Notes: generated by a model from the letters alone, not told the origin. Shown: positions 11,541-25,687, numbered from the stretch's first letter. The stretch: DNA of 64,000 bases from Calliopsis andreniformis (GCF_051401765.1 NW_027480423.1:434001-498000), one strand, 5' to 3'. A program made the numbers and translations.

Positions 11541-13036
11541 GAATAACTGCTACCAGTATGAAACTTATGGTCATTTCTACGTTCCGGGCAACCTAGGCTT
11601 CACACTAGTGCGTTGCTCTACCAGATCGAATAGTTAGGGCCTTAGAAGTCAACGCCCGAAGCATAAAATACAATATAAATACAACAGTTTTTCCATCGTA
11701 TAAAACGAATAATTGCTACCAGTGTGAAAGTTATGGTCATTTCTACTTTCCGGGCAACCTAGGCTTCACCCTAGGGCGTTGTTCCACCAGAAGGAATAGT
11801 TAGGGCCTAAGAAGTCAACGTCAGAAGCATAAAATACGATATAAATACAACAGCTTTTCCATCGTATAAAACAAATAATTGCTACCAGTGTAAAAGTTAT
11901 GGTCATTTCTACGTTCCGGGCAACCTAGGCTTCACCCTAGGCCGTTGTTCCAACAGATCGAATAGTTAGGGCCTAAGAAGTGAACGCCAGAAGCATAACA
12001 TACAATATAAATACAACAGTTTTTCCATCATATAAAACGAATGATAGCAACCAGTGTGAAAGTTATGGTCATTTCTACGTTCCGGGCAACCTAGGCTGCA
12101 CTCTAGGGCGTTGTTCCACCAGATGGAGTAGTTAGGGCCTAAGAAGTCAACGCCAGAAGCATAAAATACGATATAAATACAACAGCTTTTCCATCGTATA
12201 AAACAAATAATTGCAACCAGTGTGAAAGTTATGGTCATTTCTACGTTCCGGGCAACATAGGCTTCACTGTATGGCGTTCTTCCACCACATCGGATAGCTA
12301 CAGCCTCAGAAGTCAACGCCTGAAGTATAAAATACAATAAAAATACAACTGTCTTTCCATCCTATAACAGGAGTAATTGCAACCCGTGTGAAGGTGATGG
12401 TCATTTCTACGTTCCAGGCAACCTACGCTTCACTCTAGGGCGTTGCTCCACCAGATCAAACAGTTAGGGCCATAGAAGTCAACGTCCGAAGCATTAAATA
12501 CAAAATAAATAGAACAGTTTTTCCATTGTATAAAACGAATAATTGCTACCAGTGCAAGAGTTATGGTCATTTCTACGTTCCGGGCAACCTAGTCTTCACC
12601 CTAGGCCGTTATTCCACCAGATGGAATAGTTAGGGCCTAAGAAGTCAACGCTAGTAGCATAAAATGCGATATAAATACAACAGCTTTTCCATCGTATAAA
12701 ACAAATAATTGCAACCAGTTTGAAAGTGATGGTCATTTCTACGTACCGGACAACCTAGGCTTCACTCTAGGGCGTTGCTCCACCAGATCGATTAGTTAGG
12801 GCCTTAGAAGTCAACGCCCGAAGCATAAAATATAAAATAAATATAACAGTTTTTCCATCGTATAAAACGAATAATTGCTACCCGTGTGAAAGTGATGGTC
12901 ATTCCTACGTTCCAGGCAACCTAGGCTTCACTCTAGGGCGTTGCTCCACCATATCAAACAGATAGGGCCTTAGAAGTCAACGCTCGAAGCATTAAATACA
13001 AGATAAATAGAACAGTTTTTCCATTCTATAAAACGA
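11541..13036 (+). repeat. Satellite units with partial partners at 15.5-16.3 kb
   Basis: 11700-12120 matches 15516-15936 (offset 3816, 23 units minus 2), with the markers AACGTCAGAAGC and GTTCCAACAGATCG. About 12130-12310 matches 16112-16292 (offset 3982, 24 units minus 2), with GGGCAACATAGGC and GCTACAGCCTCAG. The one-unit change of offset means one unit was gained or lost between them. Confidence 0.75.
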
Positions 13037-14350
13037 ATAATTGCTACCAGTGTAAAAGTTATGGTCATTTCTACGTTCCGGGCAACCTAGACTTCACCCT
13101 AGGCCGTTGTTCCACCAGATCGAATAGTTAGGGCCTAAGAAGTGAACGCCAGAAGCATAAAATACAATATAAATACAACAGTTTTTCCATCGTATAAAAC
13201 GAATAATTGCAACCAGTATGAAACTTATGGTCATTTCTACGTACCGGGCAACCTAGCCTTCACACTAGGGCGTTGCTCTACCAGATCGAATAGTTAGGGC
13301 CTTAGTTGTCAACGCCCGAAGCATAAAATACAAAATAAATAGAACAGTTTTTCCATCGTATAAAAGGAAGAATTGCTACCAGTGTGAAAGTTATGTTCAT
13401 TTCTACTTTCCGGGCAACCTAGGCTTCACCCTAGGGCGTTGTTCCACCAGATGGAATAGTTAGGGCCTAAGAAGTCAGCGCCAGTAGCATAAAATACGAT
13501 ATAAATACAACAGCTTTTCCATCGTATAAAACAAATAATTGCAACCAGTTTGAAAGTGATGGTCATTTCTACGTACCGGGCAACCTAGGCTTCACTCTAG
13601 GGCGTTGCTCCACCAGATCGAATAGTTAGGGCCTTAGAAGTAAACGCCCGAAGCATAAAGTATAAAATAAATACAACAGTTTTTCCATCGTATAAAACGA
13701 ATAATTGCTACCAGTGTGAAAGTTATGGTCATTTCTACGTTCCGGACAACCTAGGCTTCCCCCTAGGCCGTTGTTCCACCAGATCGAATAGTTAGGGCCT
13801 AAGAAGTGAACGGCAGAAGTATAAAATACAATATAAATACAACAGTTTTTCCATCATATAAAACGAATGATAGCAACCAGTGTGAAAATTATGGTCATTT
13901 CTACGTTCCGGGCAACCTAGGCTGCACTCTAGGGCGTTGCTCCACCAGATCGAATAGTTAGGGCCTTAGAAGTCAACGCCCGAAGCATAAAATACAAAAT
14001 AAATAAAACAGTTTTTCCATCGTATAAAACGAAAAATTGCAAACAGTGTGAAAGATCTGGACGTTTCTACGATTCGGGCTACCTAGGCTTCACTCTATGG
14101 CGTTCTTCCACCACATCGAATAGCAACGGCCTCAGAAGTCAACGCCAGAAGCTTAACTACAATATAAATATAACAGTTTTTCCATCGTATAAAACGAACA
14201 ATAGCAACCAGTGTGAAAGTTATGGTCATTTCTACGTTCCGGGCAACCTAGGCTTCACTCTACGGCGATGCTCCACCAGATCAAACAGTTAGGGCCTTAG
14301 AAGTCAACGCCCGATGCATAAAATACAAAATAAATAGAACGGTTTTTCCA
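13037..14350 (+). repeat. Segment duplicated from or with 1916-3228
   Basis: Partner of the first copy at offset 11121. It continues at 14351 with a unit of the CATCATATAAAACGAATGAT type, so the match stops abruptly inside the T-tract region of a unit. Confidence 0.8.
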
Positions 14351-17300
14351 TCATATAAAACGAATGATAGCAACCAGTGTGAAAGTTATGGTCATTTCTA
14401 TGTTCCGGGCAACCTAGGCTGCACTCTAGGGCGTTGCTCCACTAGATCGAATAGTTAGGGCCTTAGAAGTCAACGCCCGAAGCATAAAATACAAAATAAA
14501 TAAAACAGTTTTTCCATCGTAAAAAACGAAAAATTGCAAACAGTGTGAAAGATCTGGACATTTCTACGATTCGGGCTACCTAGGCTTCACTCTATGGCGT
14601 TCTTCCACCACATCGAACAGCAACGGCCTCAGAAGTCAACGCCAGAAGTTTAAATACAATATAAATATAACAGTTTTTCCATCGTATAAAACGAACAATA
14701 GCAACCAGTGTGAAAGTTATGGTCATTTCTACGTTCCGCGCAACCTAGGCTTCACTCTACGGCGATGCTCCACCAGATCAAACAGTTAGGGCCTTAGAAG
14801 TCAACGCCCGAAGCATAAAATACAAAATAAATAGAACGGTTTTTCCATTGTATAAAACGAATAATTGCTGCCAGTGTAAAAGCTATGGTCATTTCTACGT
14901 TCCGGGCAACCTAGGCTTCACCCTAGGGCGTTGTTCCACCAGATGGAATAGTTAGGGCCTAAGAAGTCAACGCTAGTAGCATAAAATGCGATATAAATAC
15001 AACAGCTTTTCCATCGTATAAAACAAATAATTGCAACCAGTTTGAAAGTGATGGTCATTTCTACGTACCGGTCAACCTAGGCTTCACTCTAGGGCGTTGC
15101 TCCACCAGATCGATTAGTTAGGGCCTTAGAAGTCAACGCCCGAAGCATAAAATATAAAATAAATAGAACAGTTTTTCCATCGTATAAAACGAATAATTGC
15201 TACCAGTGTGAAAGTTATGGTCATTTCTACGTTCCGGGCAACCTAGGCTTCACCCTAGGGCGTTGTACCACCAGATCGAATAGTTAGGGCCTATGAAGTG
15301 AACGCCAGAAGCATAAAATACAATATAAATACAACAGTTTTTCCATCATATAAAACGAATGATAGCAACCAGTGTGAAAGTTATGGTCATTTCTACGTTC
15401 CGGGCAACCTAGGCTTCACTCTACGGCGATGCTCCACCAGATCAAACAGTTAGGGCCTTAGAAGTCAGCGCCCGAAGCATAAAATACAAAATAAATAGAA
15501 CTGTTTTTCCATCGTATAAAACGAATAATTGCTACCAGTGTGAAAGTTATGGTCATTTCTACCTTCCGGGCAACCTAGACTTCACCCTAGGGCGTTGTTC
15601 CACCAGATGGAATAGTTAGGACCTAAGATGTCAACGTCAGAAGCATAAAATACGATATAAATACAACAGCTTTTCCATCGTATAAAACAAATAATTGCTA
15701 CCAGTGTAAAAGTTATGGTCATTTCTACGTTCCGGGCAACCTAGGCTTCACCCTAGGCCGTTGTTCCAACAGATCGAATAGTTAGGGCCTAAGAAGTGAA
15801 CGCCAGAAGCATAAAATACAATATAAATACAACAGTTTTTCCATCATATAAAACGAATGATAGCAACCAGTGTGAAAGTTATGGTCATTTCTACGTTCCG
15901 GGCAACCTAGGCTGCACTCTAGGGCGTTGCTCCACTAGATCGAATAGTTAGGGCCTTAGAAGTCAGCGCCCGAAGCATAAAATACAAAATAAATAGAACA
16001 GTCTTTCCATCGTATAAAACGAATAATTGCTACCAGTGTGAAAGCTATGGTCATTTCTACCTTCCGGGCAACCTAGACTTCACCCTAGGGCGTTGTTCCA
16101 CCAGATGGAATAGTTAGGGCCTAAGAAGTCAACGCCAGAAGCATAAAATACGATATAAATACAACAGCTTTTCCATCGTATAAAACAAATAATTGCAACC
16201 AGTGTGAAAGTTATGGTCATTTCTACGTTCCGGGCAACATAGGCTTCACTGTATGGCGTTCTTCCACCACATCGGATAGCTACAGCCTCAGAAGTCAACG
16301 CCCGAAGCATAAAATATAAAATAAATAGAACAGTTTTTCCATCGTATAAAACGAATAATTGCTACCAGTGTGAATGTTATAGTCATTTCTACGTTCCGGG
16401 CAACCTAGGCTTCACCCTAGGCCGTTGTTCCACCAGATCGAATGGTTAGGGCCTAAGAAGTGAACGCCAGAAGCTTAAATACAATATAAATATAACAGTT
16501 TTTCCATCGTATAAAACGAACAATAGCAACCAGTGTGAAAGTTATGGTCATTTCTACGTTCCGGGCAACCTAGGCTTCACTCTACGGCGATGCTCCACCA
16601 GATCAAACAGTTAGGGCCTTAGAAGTCAACGCCCGAAGCATTAAATACAAAATAAATAGAACAGTTTTTCCATTGTATAAAACGAATAATTGCTACCAGT
16701 GTAAAAGTTATGGTCATTTGTACGTTCCGGGCAACCTAGTCTTCACGCTAGGCCGTTGTTCCGCCAGATCGAATAGTTAGGGCCTAAGAAGTGAACGCCA
16801 GAAGCATAAAATACAATATAAATACAACAGTTTTTCCATCATATAAAACGAATGATAGCAACCAGTGTGAAAGTTATGGTCATTTCTACGTTCCGGGCAA
16901 TCTAGGCTGCACTCTAGGGCGTTGCTCCACCAGATCGAATAGTTAGGGCCTTAGAAGTCAACGCCCGAAGCATAAAATACAAAATAAATAAAACAGTTTT
17001 TCCATCGTACAAAACGAAAAATTGCAAACAGTGTGAAAGATATGGACATTTCTACGATCCGGGCTACCTAGGCTTCACTCTATGGCGTTCTTCCACCACA
17101 TCGAATAGCAACGGCCTCAGAAGTCAACGCCAGAAGCTTAAATACAATATAAACATAACAGTTTTCCATCGTATAAAACGAATAATAGCAACCAGTGTGA
17201 AAGTTATGGTCATTTCTACGTTCCGGGCAACCTAGGCTTCACTCTAGGGCGTTGCTCCACCAGATCAAACAGTTAGGGCCTATGAAGTGAACGCCAGAAG

Positions 17301-17464
17301 GATAAAATACAATATAAATACAACAGTTTTTCCATCGTATAAAACGAATAATTGCAACCAGTATGAAACTTATGGTCATTTCTACGTACCGGGCAACCTA
17401 GGCTTCACTCTAGGGCGTTGCTCTACCAGATCGAATAGTTAGAGCCTTAGAAGTCAACGCCCGA
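14351..17464 (+). repeat. Satellite units, mosaic of zone 1 segments
   Basis: 14358-14848 matches 2740-3230 (offset about 11618, 70 units minus 2), so the 2.7-3.2 kb segment is present twice in a row here, at 13.9-14.35 and 14.36-14.85 kb. 14940-15300 resembles 3320-3680. 16490-17460 contains several 165-base units with AGAAGCTTAAATAC, and a unit with a short T tract at 17161. Confidence 0.7.
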
Positions 17465-18346
17465 AGCATAAAATACAAAATAAATACAACAGTTTTTCCA
17501 TCGTATAAAACGGATAATTGCTACCAGTGTGAAAGTTATGGTCATTTCTACTTTCCGGGCAACCTACGCTTCCCCCTAGGGCGTTGTTCCGACAGATTGC
17601 ATAGTTTGGGCCTTAGAAGTCAATGCCCGAAGCATAAAACGCAATAAAAATACAACAGCATTTCCATCGTATAGCAGGAATAATTTGCTACCAGTGTGAA
17701 GGTTATGGTCATATCTACGTTCCGGGCAACCTAGGCTGCACTCTAGGGCGTTGCTCCACCAGATCGAATAGTTAGGGCCTTAGAAGTCAACGCCCGAAGC
17801 ATAAAATACAAAATAAATAAAACAGTTTTTCCATCGTATAAAACGAAAAATTGCAAACAGTGTGAAAGATATGGACATTTCTACGATCCCGTCTACCTAG
17901 GCTTCACTCTATGGCGTTCTTCCACCACATCGAATAGCAACGGCCGCAGAAGTCAACGCCAGAAGCTTAAATACAATATAAATATAACAGTTTTTCCATC
18001 GTATAAAACGAATAATTGCAACCAGTGTGAAAGTTATGGTCATTTCTACGTTCCGGGCAACCTAGGCTTCACTCTAGGGCGTTGCTACACCAGATCAAAC
18101 AGTCAGGGCCTAAGAAGTGAACGCCAGAAGCATAAAATACAACATAAATACAACAGCTTTTCCATCGTATAAAACGAATAATTGCTACCAGTGTAAAAGT
18201 TATGGTCATTTCTACGTTCCGGGCAGCCTAGGCTTCACTCTAGGGCGGTGCTCCACCATATCGAATAGCTACGGCCTTAGAAGCCTACGCCTGAAGCATA
18301 AAATACAATAAAAATACAACGGTGTTTTCATCGTATAACAGGAATG
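17465..18346 (+). repeat. Zone 2 block, longest (least deleted) copy, left part
   Basis: The first 545 bases recur at 21115 (offset 3650) and 24433 (offset a further 3318), with the marker units AACCTACGCTTCCCCCTAGG and CATAGTTTGGGCC. Positions 18023-18346 hold two units that are absent from the second copy. They include the GGGCAGCCTAGGC unit, which also recurs at about 28340, 31992, 36471, 53229 and 54057. Confidence 0.85.
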
Positions 18347-18430
18347 ATTGCAACAAGCGTGAAAGTAATGATCATTTCGGCGTTTCGGGCATCCTAGACT
18401 TATCTCTGATGCATTGCTCCACCAGATCGT
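18265..18430 (+). repeat. Most divergent monomer class, example copy
   Basis: This unit carries AACAAGCGTGAAAGTAATG, ATTTCGGCGTTTCGGGC and a GAGGCATTGC or GATGCATTGC end, none of which is in ordinary units. Other full copies are at 28384-28549, 32034-32199, 36513-36678, 53271-53436 and 54101-54266, and half of one is in the hybrid unit at 21584-21748. I see none before 18 kb or after 54.3 kb. Confidence 0.85.
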
Positions 18431-21400
18431 ATAGTTAGGGCCTAAGAAGACAACGCCAGAAACATAAAATACCATATAAATACAACAGTTTTTCCATTGT
18501 ATAAAACGAATAATTGCTACCAGTGTAAAAGTTATGGTCATTTCTACGTTCCGGGCAACCTAGGCTGCACTCTAGGGCGTTGCTCCACCAGATCGAATAG
18601 TTAGGGCCTTAGAAGTCAACACCAGAAGAATAAAATACAAAATAAATACAACAGCCTCTACACCGTATAAAACGAATAATTGCAACCTGTGTGAAGGTTA
18701 TGGTCATATCTACGTTCCGGGCAACCTAGGCTTCACTCTAGGGCGTTGCTCCACCAGATCGAATAGTTAGTGCCTTAGAAGCCAACGCCAGAAGCATAAA
18801 ATACAATATAAATACAACAGTTTTTCCATCGTATAAAACGATTAATTGCAACCAGTATGAAACTTATGGTCATTTCTACTTTCCGAGCAACCTAGGCTTC
18901 ACCCTAGGGCGTTGCTCCAACAGATTGAATAGTTAGGGCCTTAGAAGTCAACGCCCGAACCATAAAATGCAAAAAAAATACAACAGTGTTTCCATCATAT
19001 ATCAGGAATAATTGCAACTAGTTTGAAAGTGATGGCCAATTCTTCGTTCCGGGCAACCTAGGTTTCACTCCAGCGCGTTGCTACACCAGACCGAATAGTT
19101 ACGGCCTAAGTAGTCAACGCCAGAAGCATAAAATACGATATAAATACAACAGTTTTTCCATCATATAAAACAAATAATTGCAACCAGTGTGAAAGTTATG
19201 GTCATTTCTACGTTCCGGGCAACCTAGGCTTCACTCTATGGCGTTCTTCCACCACATCGGATAGCCACGGCCTTAGAAGTCAACGCCTGAAGTATAAAAT
19301 ACAATAAAACTACAACTGTCTTTCCATCCCATAACAGGAATAATTGCAACCCGTGTGAAAGTGATGGTCATTCCTACGTTCCAGGCAACCTACGCTTCAC
19401 TCTAGGGCGTTGCTCCACCATATCAAACAGTTAGGGCCTTAGAAGTCAACGCTCGAAGCATTAAATACAAGATAAATAGAACAGCTTTTCCATTCTATAA
19501 AACGAATAATTGCTACCAGTGTAAAAGTTATGGTCATTTCTACGTTCCGGGCAACCTAGTCTTCACCCTAGGCCGTTGTTCCACCAGATCGAATAGTTAG
19601 GGCCTAAGAAGTGAACGCCAGAAGCATAAAATACAATATAAATACAACAGTTTTTCCATCATATAAAACGAATGATAGCAACCAGTGTGAAAGTTATGGT
19701 CATTTCTACGTTCCGGGCAATCTAGGCTGCACTCCAGGGCGTTGCTCCACCAGATCGAATAGTTAGGGCCTTAGAAGTCAACGCCCGAAGCATAAAATAC
19801 AAAATAAATAAAACAGTTTTTCCATCGTACAAAACGAAAAATTGCAAACGGTGTGAAAGATATGGACATTTCTACGATCCGGGCTACCTAGGCTTCACAC
19901 TATGGCGTTCTTCCACCACATCGAATAGCAACGGCCTCAGAGGTCAACGCCAGAAGCTTAAATACAATATAAATATAACAGTTTTTCCATCGTATAAAAC
20001 GAATAATAGCAACCAGTGTGAAAGTTATTGTCATTTCTACGTTCCGGGCAACCTAGGCTTCACTCTACGGCGATGCCCCACCAGATCAAACAGATAGGGC
20101 ATTAGAAGTCAACGCCCGAAGCATAAAATGCAAAATAAATAGAACGGTTTTTCCATTGTATAAAACGAATAATTGCTGCCAGTGTAAAAGTTATGGTCAT
20201 TTCTACGTTCCGGGCAACCTAGGCTTCACCCTAGGGCGTTGTACCACCAGATCGAATAGTTAGGGCCTAACAAGTGAACGCCAGTAGCATAAAATACAAT
20301 ATAAATACAACAGTTTTTCCATCGTATAAAACGAATAATTGCAACCAGTAGAAACTTATGGTCATTTCTACGTACCGGGCAACCTAGGCTTCACTCTAGG
20401 GCGTTGCTCTACCAGATCGAATAGTTAGGGCCTTAGAAGTCAACGCCCGAAGCATAAAATACAAAATAAATAGAACAGTTTTTCCATCGTATAAAACGAA
20501 TAATTGCTACCAGTGTGAAACTTATGGTCATTTCTACTTTCCGGGCAACCTAGGCTTCACCCTAGGGCATTGTTCCACCAGATGGAATAGTTAGGGCCTA
20601 AGAAGTCAACGCCAGAAGCATAAAATACGATATAAATACAACAGCTTTTCCATCGTATAAAACAAATAATTGCAACCAGTTTGAAAGTGATGGTCATTTC
20701 TACGTACCGGGCAACCTAGGCTTCACTCTAGGGCGTTGCTCCACCAGATCGAATAGTTAGGGCCTTAGAAGTCAACGCCCGAAGCATAAAATATAAAATA
20801 AATAGAACAGTTTTTCCATCGTATAAAACGAATAATTGCTACCAGTGTGAAAGTTATGGTCATTTCTACCTTCCGGGCAACCTAGACTTCACCCTGGGGC
20901 GTTGTTCCACCAGATGGAATATCTAGGGCCTAAGAAGTCAACGCCAGAAGCATAAAATACGATATAAATACAACAGCTTTTCCATCGTATAAAACGAATA
21001 ATTGCTACCAGTGTAAAAGTTATGGTCATTTCTACGTTCCGGGCAACCTAGGCTTCACCCTAGGCCGTTGTTCCACCAGATCGAATAGTTAGGGCCTAAG
21101 AAGTGAACGCCAGAAGAATAAAATACAAAATAAATACAACAGTTTTTCCATCGTATAAAACGGATAATTGCTACCAGTGTGAAAGTTATGGTCATTTCTA
21201 CTTTCCGGGCAACCTACGCTTCCCCCTAGGGCGTTGTTCCGACAGATTGCATAGTTTGGGCCTTAGAAGTCAATGCCCGAAGCATAAAACGCAATAAAAA
21301 TACAACAGCATTTCCATCGTATAGCAGGAATAATTTGCTACCAGTGTGAAGGTTATGGTCATATCTACGTTCCGGGCAACCTAGGCTGCACTCTAGGGCG

Positions 21401-21671
21401 TTGCTCCACCAGATCGAATAGTTAGGGCCTTAGAAGTCAACGCCCGAAGCATAAAATACAAAATAAATAAAACAGTTTTTCCATCGTATAAAACGAAAAA
21501 TTGCAAACAGTGTGAAAGATATGGACATTTCTACGATCCCGTCTACCTAGGCTTCACTCTATGGCGTTCTTCCACCACATCGAATAGCAACGGCCGCAGA
21601 AGTCAACGCCAGAAGCTTAAATACAATATAAATATAACAGTTTTTCCATCGTATAAAACGAATAATTGCAA
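18346..21671 (+). repeat. 3318-bp tandem duplication (20 units), copy 1
   Basis: Nearly every base matches 21664-24989 at offset 3318. The only clear difference I noticed is AAAATGCAAAATAAAT near 20128 against AAAATACAAAATAAAT near 23446. It contains the units with AACACCAGAAGAATAAAA, AACAGCCTCTACACCG, AAATGCAAAAAAAATAC and AGGCCATTTCTTCG-like changes, which are rare elsewhere. Confidence 0.9.
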
Positions 21672-21748
21672 CAAGCGTGAAAGTAATGATCATTTCGGCG
21701 TTTCGGGCATCCTAGACTTATCTCTGATGCATTGCTCCACCAGATCGT
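21584..21748 (+). repeat. Hybrid monomer at a 332-bp (two-unit) deletion junction
   Basis: The left part of this unit matches 17934-18022 (offset 3650) and the right part matches 18347-18430 (offset 3318). The switch falls in ATTGCAAC at 21665-21672, which is present at both parental sites (18015-18022 and 18347-18354). The change is exactly two units, as expected from unequal exchange in register. Confidence 0.88.
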
Positions 21749-24700
21749 ATAGTTAGGGCCTAAGAAGACAACGCCAGAAACATAAAATACCATATAAATA
21801 CAACAGTTTTTCCATTGTATAAAACGAATAATTGCTACCAGTGTAAAAGTTATGGTCATTTCTACGTTCCGGGCAACCTAGGCTGCACTCTAGGGCGTTG
21901 CTCCACCAGATCGAATAGTTAGGGCCTTAGAAGTCAACACCAGAAGAATAAAATACAAAATAAATACAACAGCCTCTACACCGTATAAAACGAATAATTG
22001 CAACCTGTGTGAAGGTTATGGTCATATCTACGTTCCGGGCAACCTAGGCTTCACTCTAGGGCGTTGCTCCACCAGATCGAATAGTTAGTGCCTTAGAAGC
22101 CAACGCCAGAAGCATAAAATACAATATAAATACAACAGTTTTTCCATCGTATAAAACGATTAATTGCAACCAGTATGAAACTTATGGTCATTTCTACTTT
22201 CCGAGCAACCTAGGCTTCACCCTAGGGCGTTGCTCCAACAGATTGAATAGTTAGGGCCTTAGAAGTCAACGCCCGAACCATAAAATGCAAAAAAAATACA
22301 ACAGTGTTTCCATCATATATCAGGAATAATTGCAACTAGTTTGAAAGTGATGGCCAATTCTTCGTTCCGGGCAACCTAGGTTTCACTCCAGCGCGTTGCT
22401 ACACCAGACCGAATAGTTACGGCCTAAGTAGTCAACGCCAGAAGCATAAAATACGATATAAATACAACAGTTTTTCCATCATATAAAACAAATAATTGCA
22501 ACCAGTGTGAAAGTTATGGTCATTTCTACGTTCCGGGCAACCTAGGCTTCACTCTATGGCGTTCTTCCACCACATCGGATAGCCACGGCCTTAGAAGTCA
22601 ACGCCTGAAGTATAAAATACAATAAAACTACAACTGTCTTTCCATCCCATAACAGGAATAATTGCAACCCGTGTGAAAGTGATGGTCATTCCTACGTTCC
22701 AGGCAACCTACGCTTCACTCTAGGGCGTTGCTCCACCATATCAAACAGTTAGGGCCTTAGAAGTCAACGCTCGAAGCATTAAATACAAGATAAATAGAAC
22801 AGCTTTTCCATTCTATAAAACGAATAATTGCTACCAGTGTAAAAGTTATGGTCATTTCTACGTTCCGGGCAACCTAGTCTTCACCCTAGGCCGTTGTTCC
22901 ACCAGATCGAATAGTTAGGGCCTAAGAAGTGAACGCCAGAAGCATAAAATACAATATAAATACAACAGTTTTTCCATCATATAAAACGAATGATAGCAAC
23001 CAGTGTGAAAGTTATGGTCATTTCTACGTTCCGGGCAATCTAGGCTGCACTCCAGGGCGTTGCTCCACCAGATCGAATAGTTAGGGCCTTAGAAGTCAAC
23101 GCCCGAAGCATAAAATACAAAATAAATAAAACAGTTTTTCCATCGTACAAAACGAAAAATTGCAAACGGTGTGAAAGATATGGACATTTCTACGATCCGG
23201 GCTACCTAGGCTTCACACTATGGCGTTCTTCCACCACATCGAATAGCAACGGCCTCAGAGGTCAACGCCAGAAGCTTAAATACAATATAAATATAACAGT
23301 TTTTCCATCGTATAAAACGAATAATAGCAACCAGTGTGAAAGTTATTGTCATTTCTACGTTCCGGGCAACCTAGGCTTCACTCTACGGCGATGCCCCACC
23401 AGATCAAACAGATAGGGCATTAGAAGTCAACGCCCGAAGCATAAAATACAAAATAAATAGAACGGTTTTTCCATTGTATAAAACGAATAATTGCTGCCAG
23501 TGTAAAAGTTATGGTCATTTCTACGTTCCGGGCAACCTAGGCTTCACCCTAGGGCGTTGTACCACCAGATCGAATAGTTAGGGCCTAACAAGTGAACGCC
23601 AGTAGCATAAAATACAATATAAATACAACAGTTTTTCCATCGTATAAAACGAATAATTGCAACCAGTAGAAACTTATGGTCATTTCTACGTACCGGGCAA
23701 CCTAGGCTTCACTCTAGGGCGTTGCTCTACCAGATCGAATAGTTAGGGCCTTAGAAGTCAACGCCCGAAGCATAAAATACAAAATAAATAGAACAGTTTT
23801 TCCATCGTATAAAACGAATAATTGCTACCAGTGTGAAACTTATGGTCATTTCTACTTTCCGGGCAACCTAGGCTTCACCCTAGGGCATTGTTCCACCAGA
23901 TGGAATAGTTAGGGCCTAAGAAGTCAACGCCAGAAGCATAAAATACGATATAAATACAACAGCTTTTCCATCGTATAAAACAAATAATTGCAACCAGTTT
24001 GAAAGTGATGGTCATTTCTACGTACCGGGCAACCTAGGCTTCACTCTAGGGCGTTGCTCCACCAGATCGAATAGTTAGGGCCTTAGAAGTCAACGCCCGA
24101 AGCATAAAATATAAAATAAATAGAACAGTTTTTCCATCGTATAAAACGAATAATTGCTACCAGTGTGAAAGTTATGGTCATTTCTACCTTCCGGGCAACC
24201 TAGACTTCACCCTGGGGCGTTGTTCCACCAGATGGAATATCTAGGGCCTAAGAAGTCAACGCCAGAAGCATAAAATACGATATAAATACAACAGCTTTTC
24301 CATCGTATAAAACGAATAATTGCTACCAGTGTAAAAGTTATGGTCATTTCTACGTTCCGGGCAACCTAGGCTTCACCCTAGGCCGTTGTTCCACCAGATC
24401 GAATAGTTAGGGCCTAAGAAGTGAACGCCAGAAGAATAAAATACAAAATAAATACAACAGTTTTTCCATCGTATAAAACGGATAATTGCTACCAGTGTGA
24501 AAGTTATGGTCATTTCTACTTTCCGGGCAACCTACGCTTCCCCCTAGGGCGTTGTTCCGACAGATTGCATAGTTTGGGCCTTAGAAGTCAATGCCCGAAG
24601 CATAAAACGCAATAAAAATACAACAGCATTTCCATCGTATAGCAGGAATAATTTGCTACCAGTGTGAAGGTTATGGTCATATCTACGTTCCGGGCAACCT

Positions 24701-24989
24701 AGGCTGCACTCTAGGGCGTTGCTCCACCAGATCGAATAGTTAGGGCCTTAGAAGTCAACGCCCGAAGCATAAAATACAAAATAAATAAAACAGTTTTTCC
24801 ATCGTATAAAACGAAAAATTGCAAACAGTGTGAAAGATATGGACATTTCTACGATCCCGTCTACCTAGGCTTCACTCTATGGCGTTCTTCCACCACATCG
24901 AATAGCAACGGCCGCAGAAGTCAACGCCAGAAGCTTAAATACAATATAAATATAACAGTTTTTCCATCGTATAAAACGAATAATTGCAA
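21664..24989 (+). repeat. 3318-bp tandem duplication (20 units), copy 2
   Basis: Second copy, directly abutting the first. It is followed by another start of the same block, which ends at about 25042. The near identity implies a recent event, or an assembly duplication. Confidence 0.9.
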
Positions 24990-25687
24990 CCAGTGTGAAA
25001 GTTATGGTCATTTCTACGTTCCGGGCAACCTAGGCTTCACTCTACGGCGATGCTCCACCAGATCAAACAGTTAGGGCCTTAGAAGTCAACGCCCGAAGCA
25101 TAAAATACAAAATAAATACAACGGTTTTTCCATTGTATAAAACGAATAATTGCTGCCAGTGTAAACGTTATGGTCATTTCTACGTTCCGGGCAACCTAGG
25201 CTTCACCCTAGGGCGTTGTACCACCATATCGAATAGTTAGGGCCTAAGAAGTCAACGCCAGAAGCATAAAATACGATATAAATACAACAGCTTTTCCATC
25301 GTATAAAACAAATAATTGCAACCAGTTTGATAGTGATGGTCATTTCTGCGTTCCGGGCAACCTAGGCTTCAGTCTACGGCGATGCTCCACCAGATCAAAC
25401 AGTTACGGCCTTAGAAGTCAACGCCCGAAGCATAAAATGCAAAATAAATAGAACGGTTTTTCCATTGTATAAAACGAATAATTGCTGCCAGTGTAAAAGT
25501 TATGGTCATTTCTACGTACCGGGCAACCTAGGCTTCACTCTAGGGCGTTGCTCTACCAGATCGAATAGTTAGGGCCTTAGAAGTCAACGCCCGAAGCATA
25601 AAGTACAAAATAAATAGAACAGTTTTTCCATCGTATAAAACGAATAATTGCTACCAGTATGAAAGTTATGGTCATTTCTACTTTCCG
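24990..25687 (+). repeat. Satellite units at the zone 2/3 boundary
   Basis: About four units. The third start of the zone 2 block fades at about 25042. The rest are of the TTGCTGCCAGTGTAAA and AGTTTGATAGTGATGG types. Nothing else is visible. Confidence 0.7.

Noticed and set aside
11966..12337. Open reading frames of 60-123 codons on both strands, for example here, and the many near-identical 64-, 85- and 90-codon frames across the window
   Set aside because: All are read-through of the satellite. The same peptides recur wherever the same unit type occurs, forms on the plus strand often begin with GTG created by a TCAACG to TGAACG variant, and the 166-base unit changes frame at each copy. There is no codon structure, ribosome-binding context or splice pattern.
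18117..18311. A CYQCKSYGH-like peptide resembling a CCHC zinc knuckle
   Set aside because: The last cysteine of the C-x2-C-x4-H-x4-C pattern is missing (a glycine stands there), and the peptide is translated from the most conserved satellite core, so it repeats by DNA conservation rather than protein selection.
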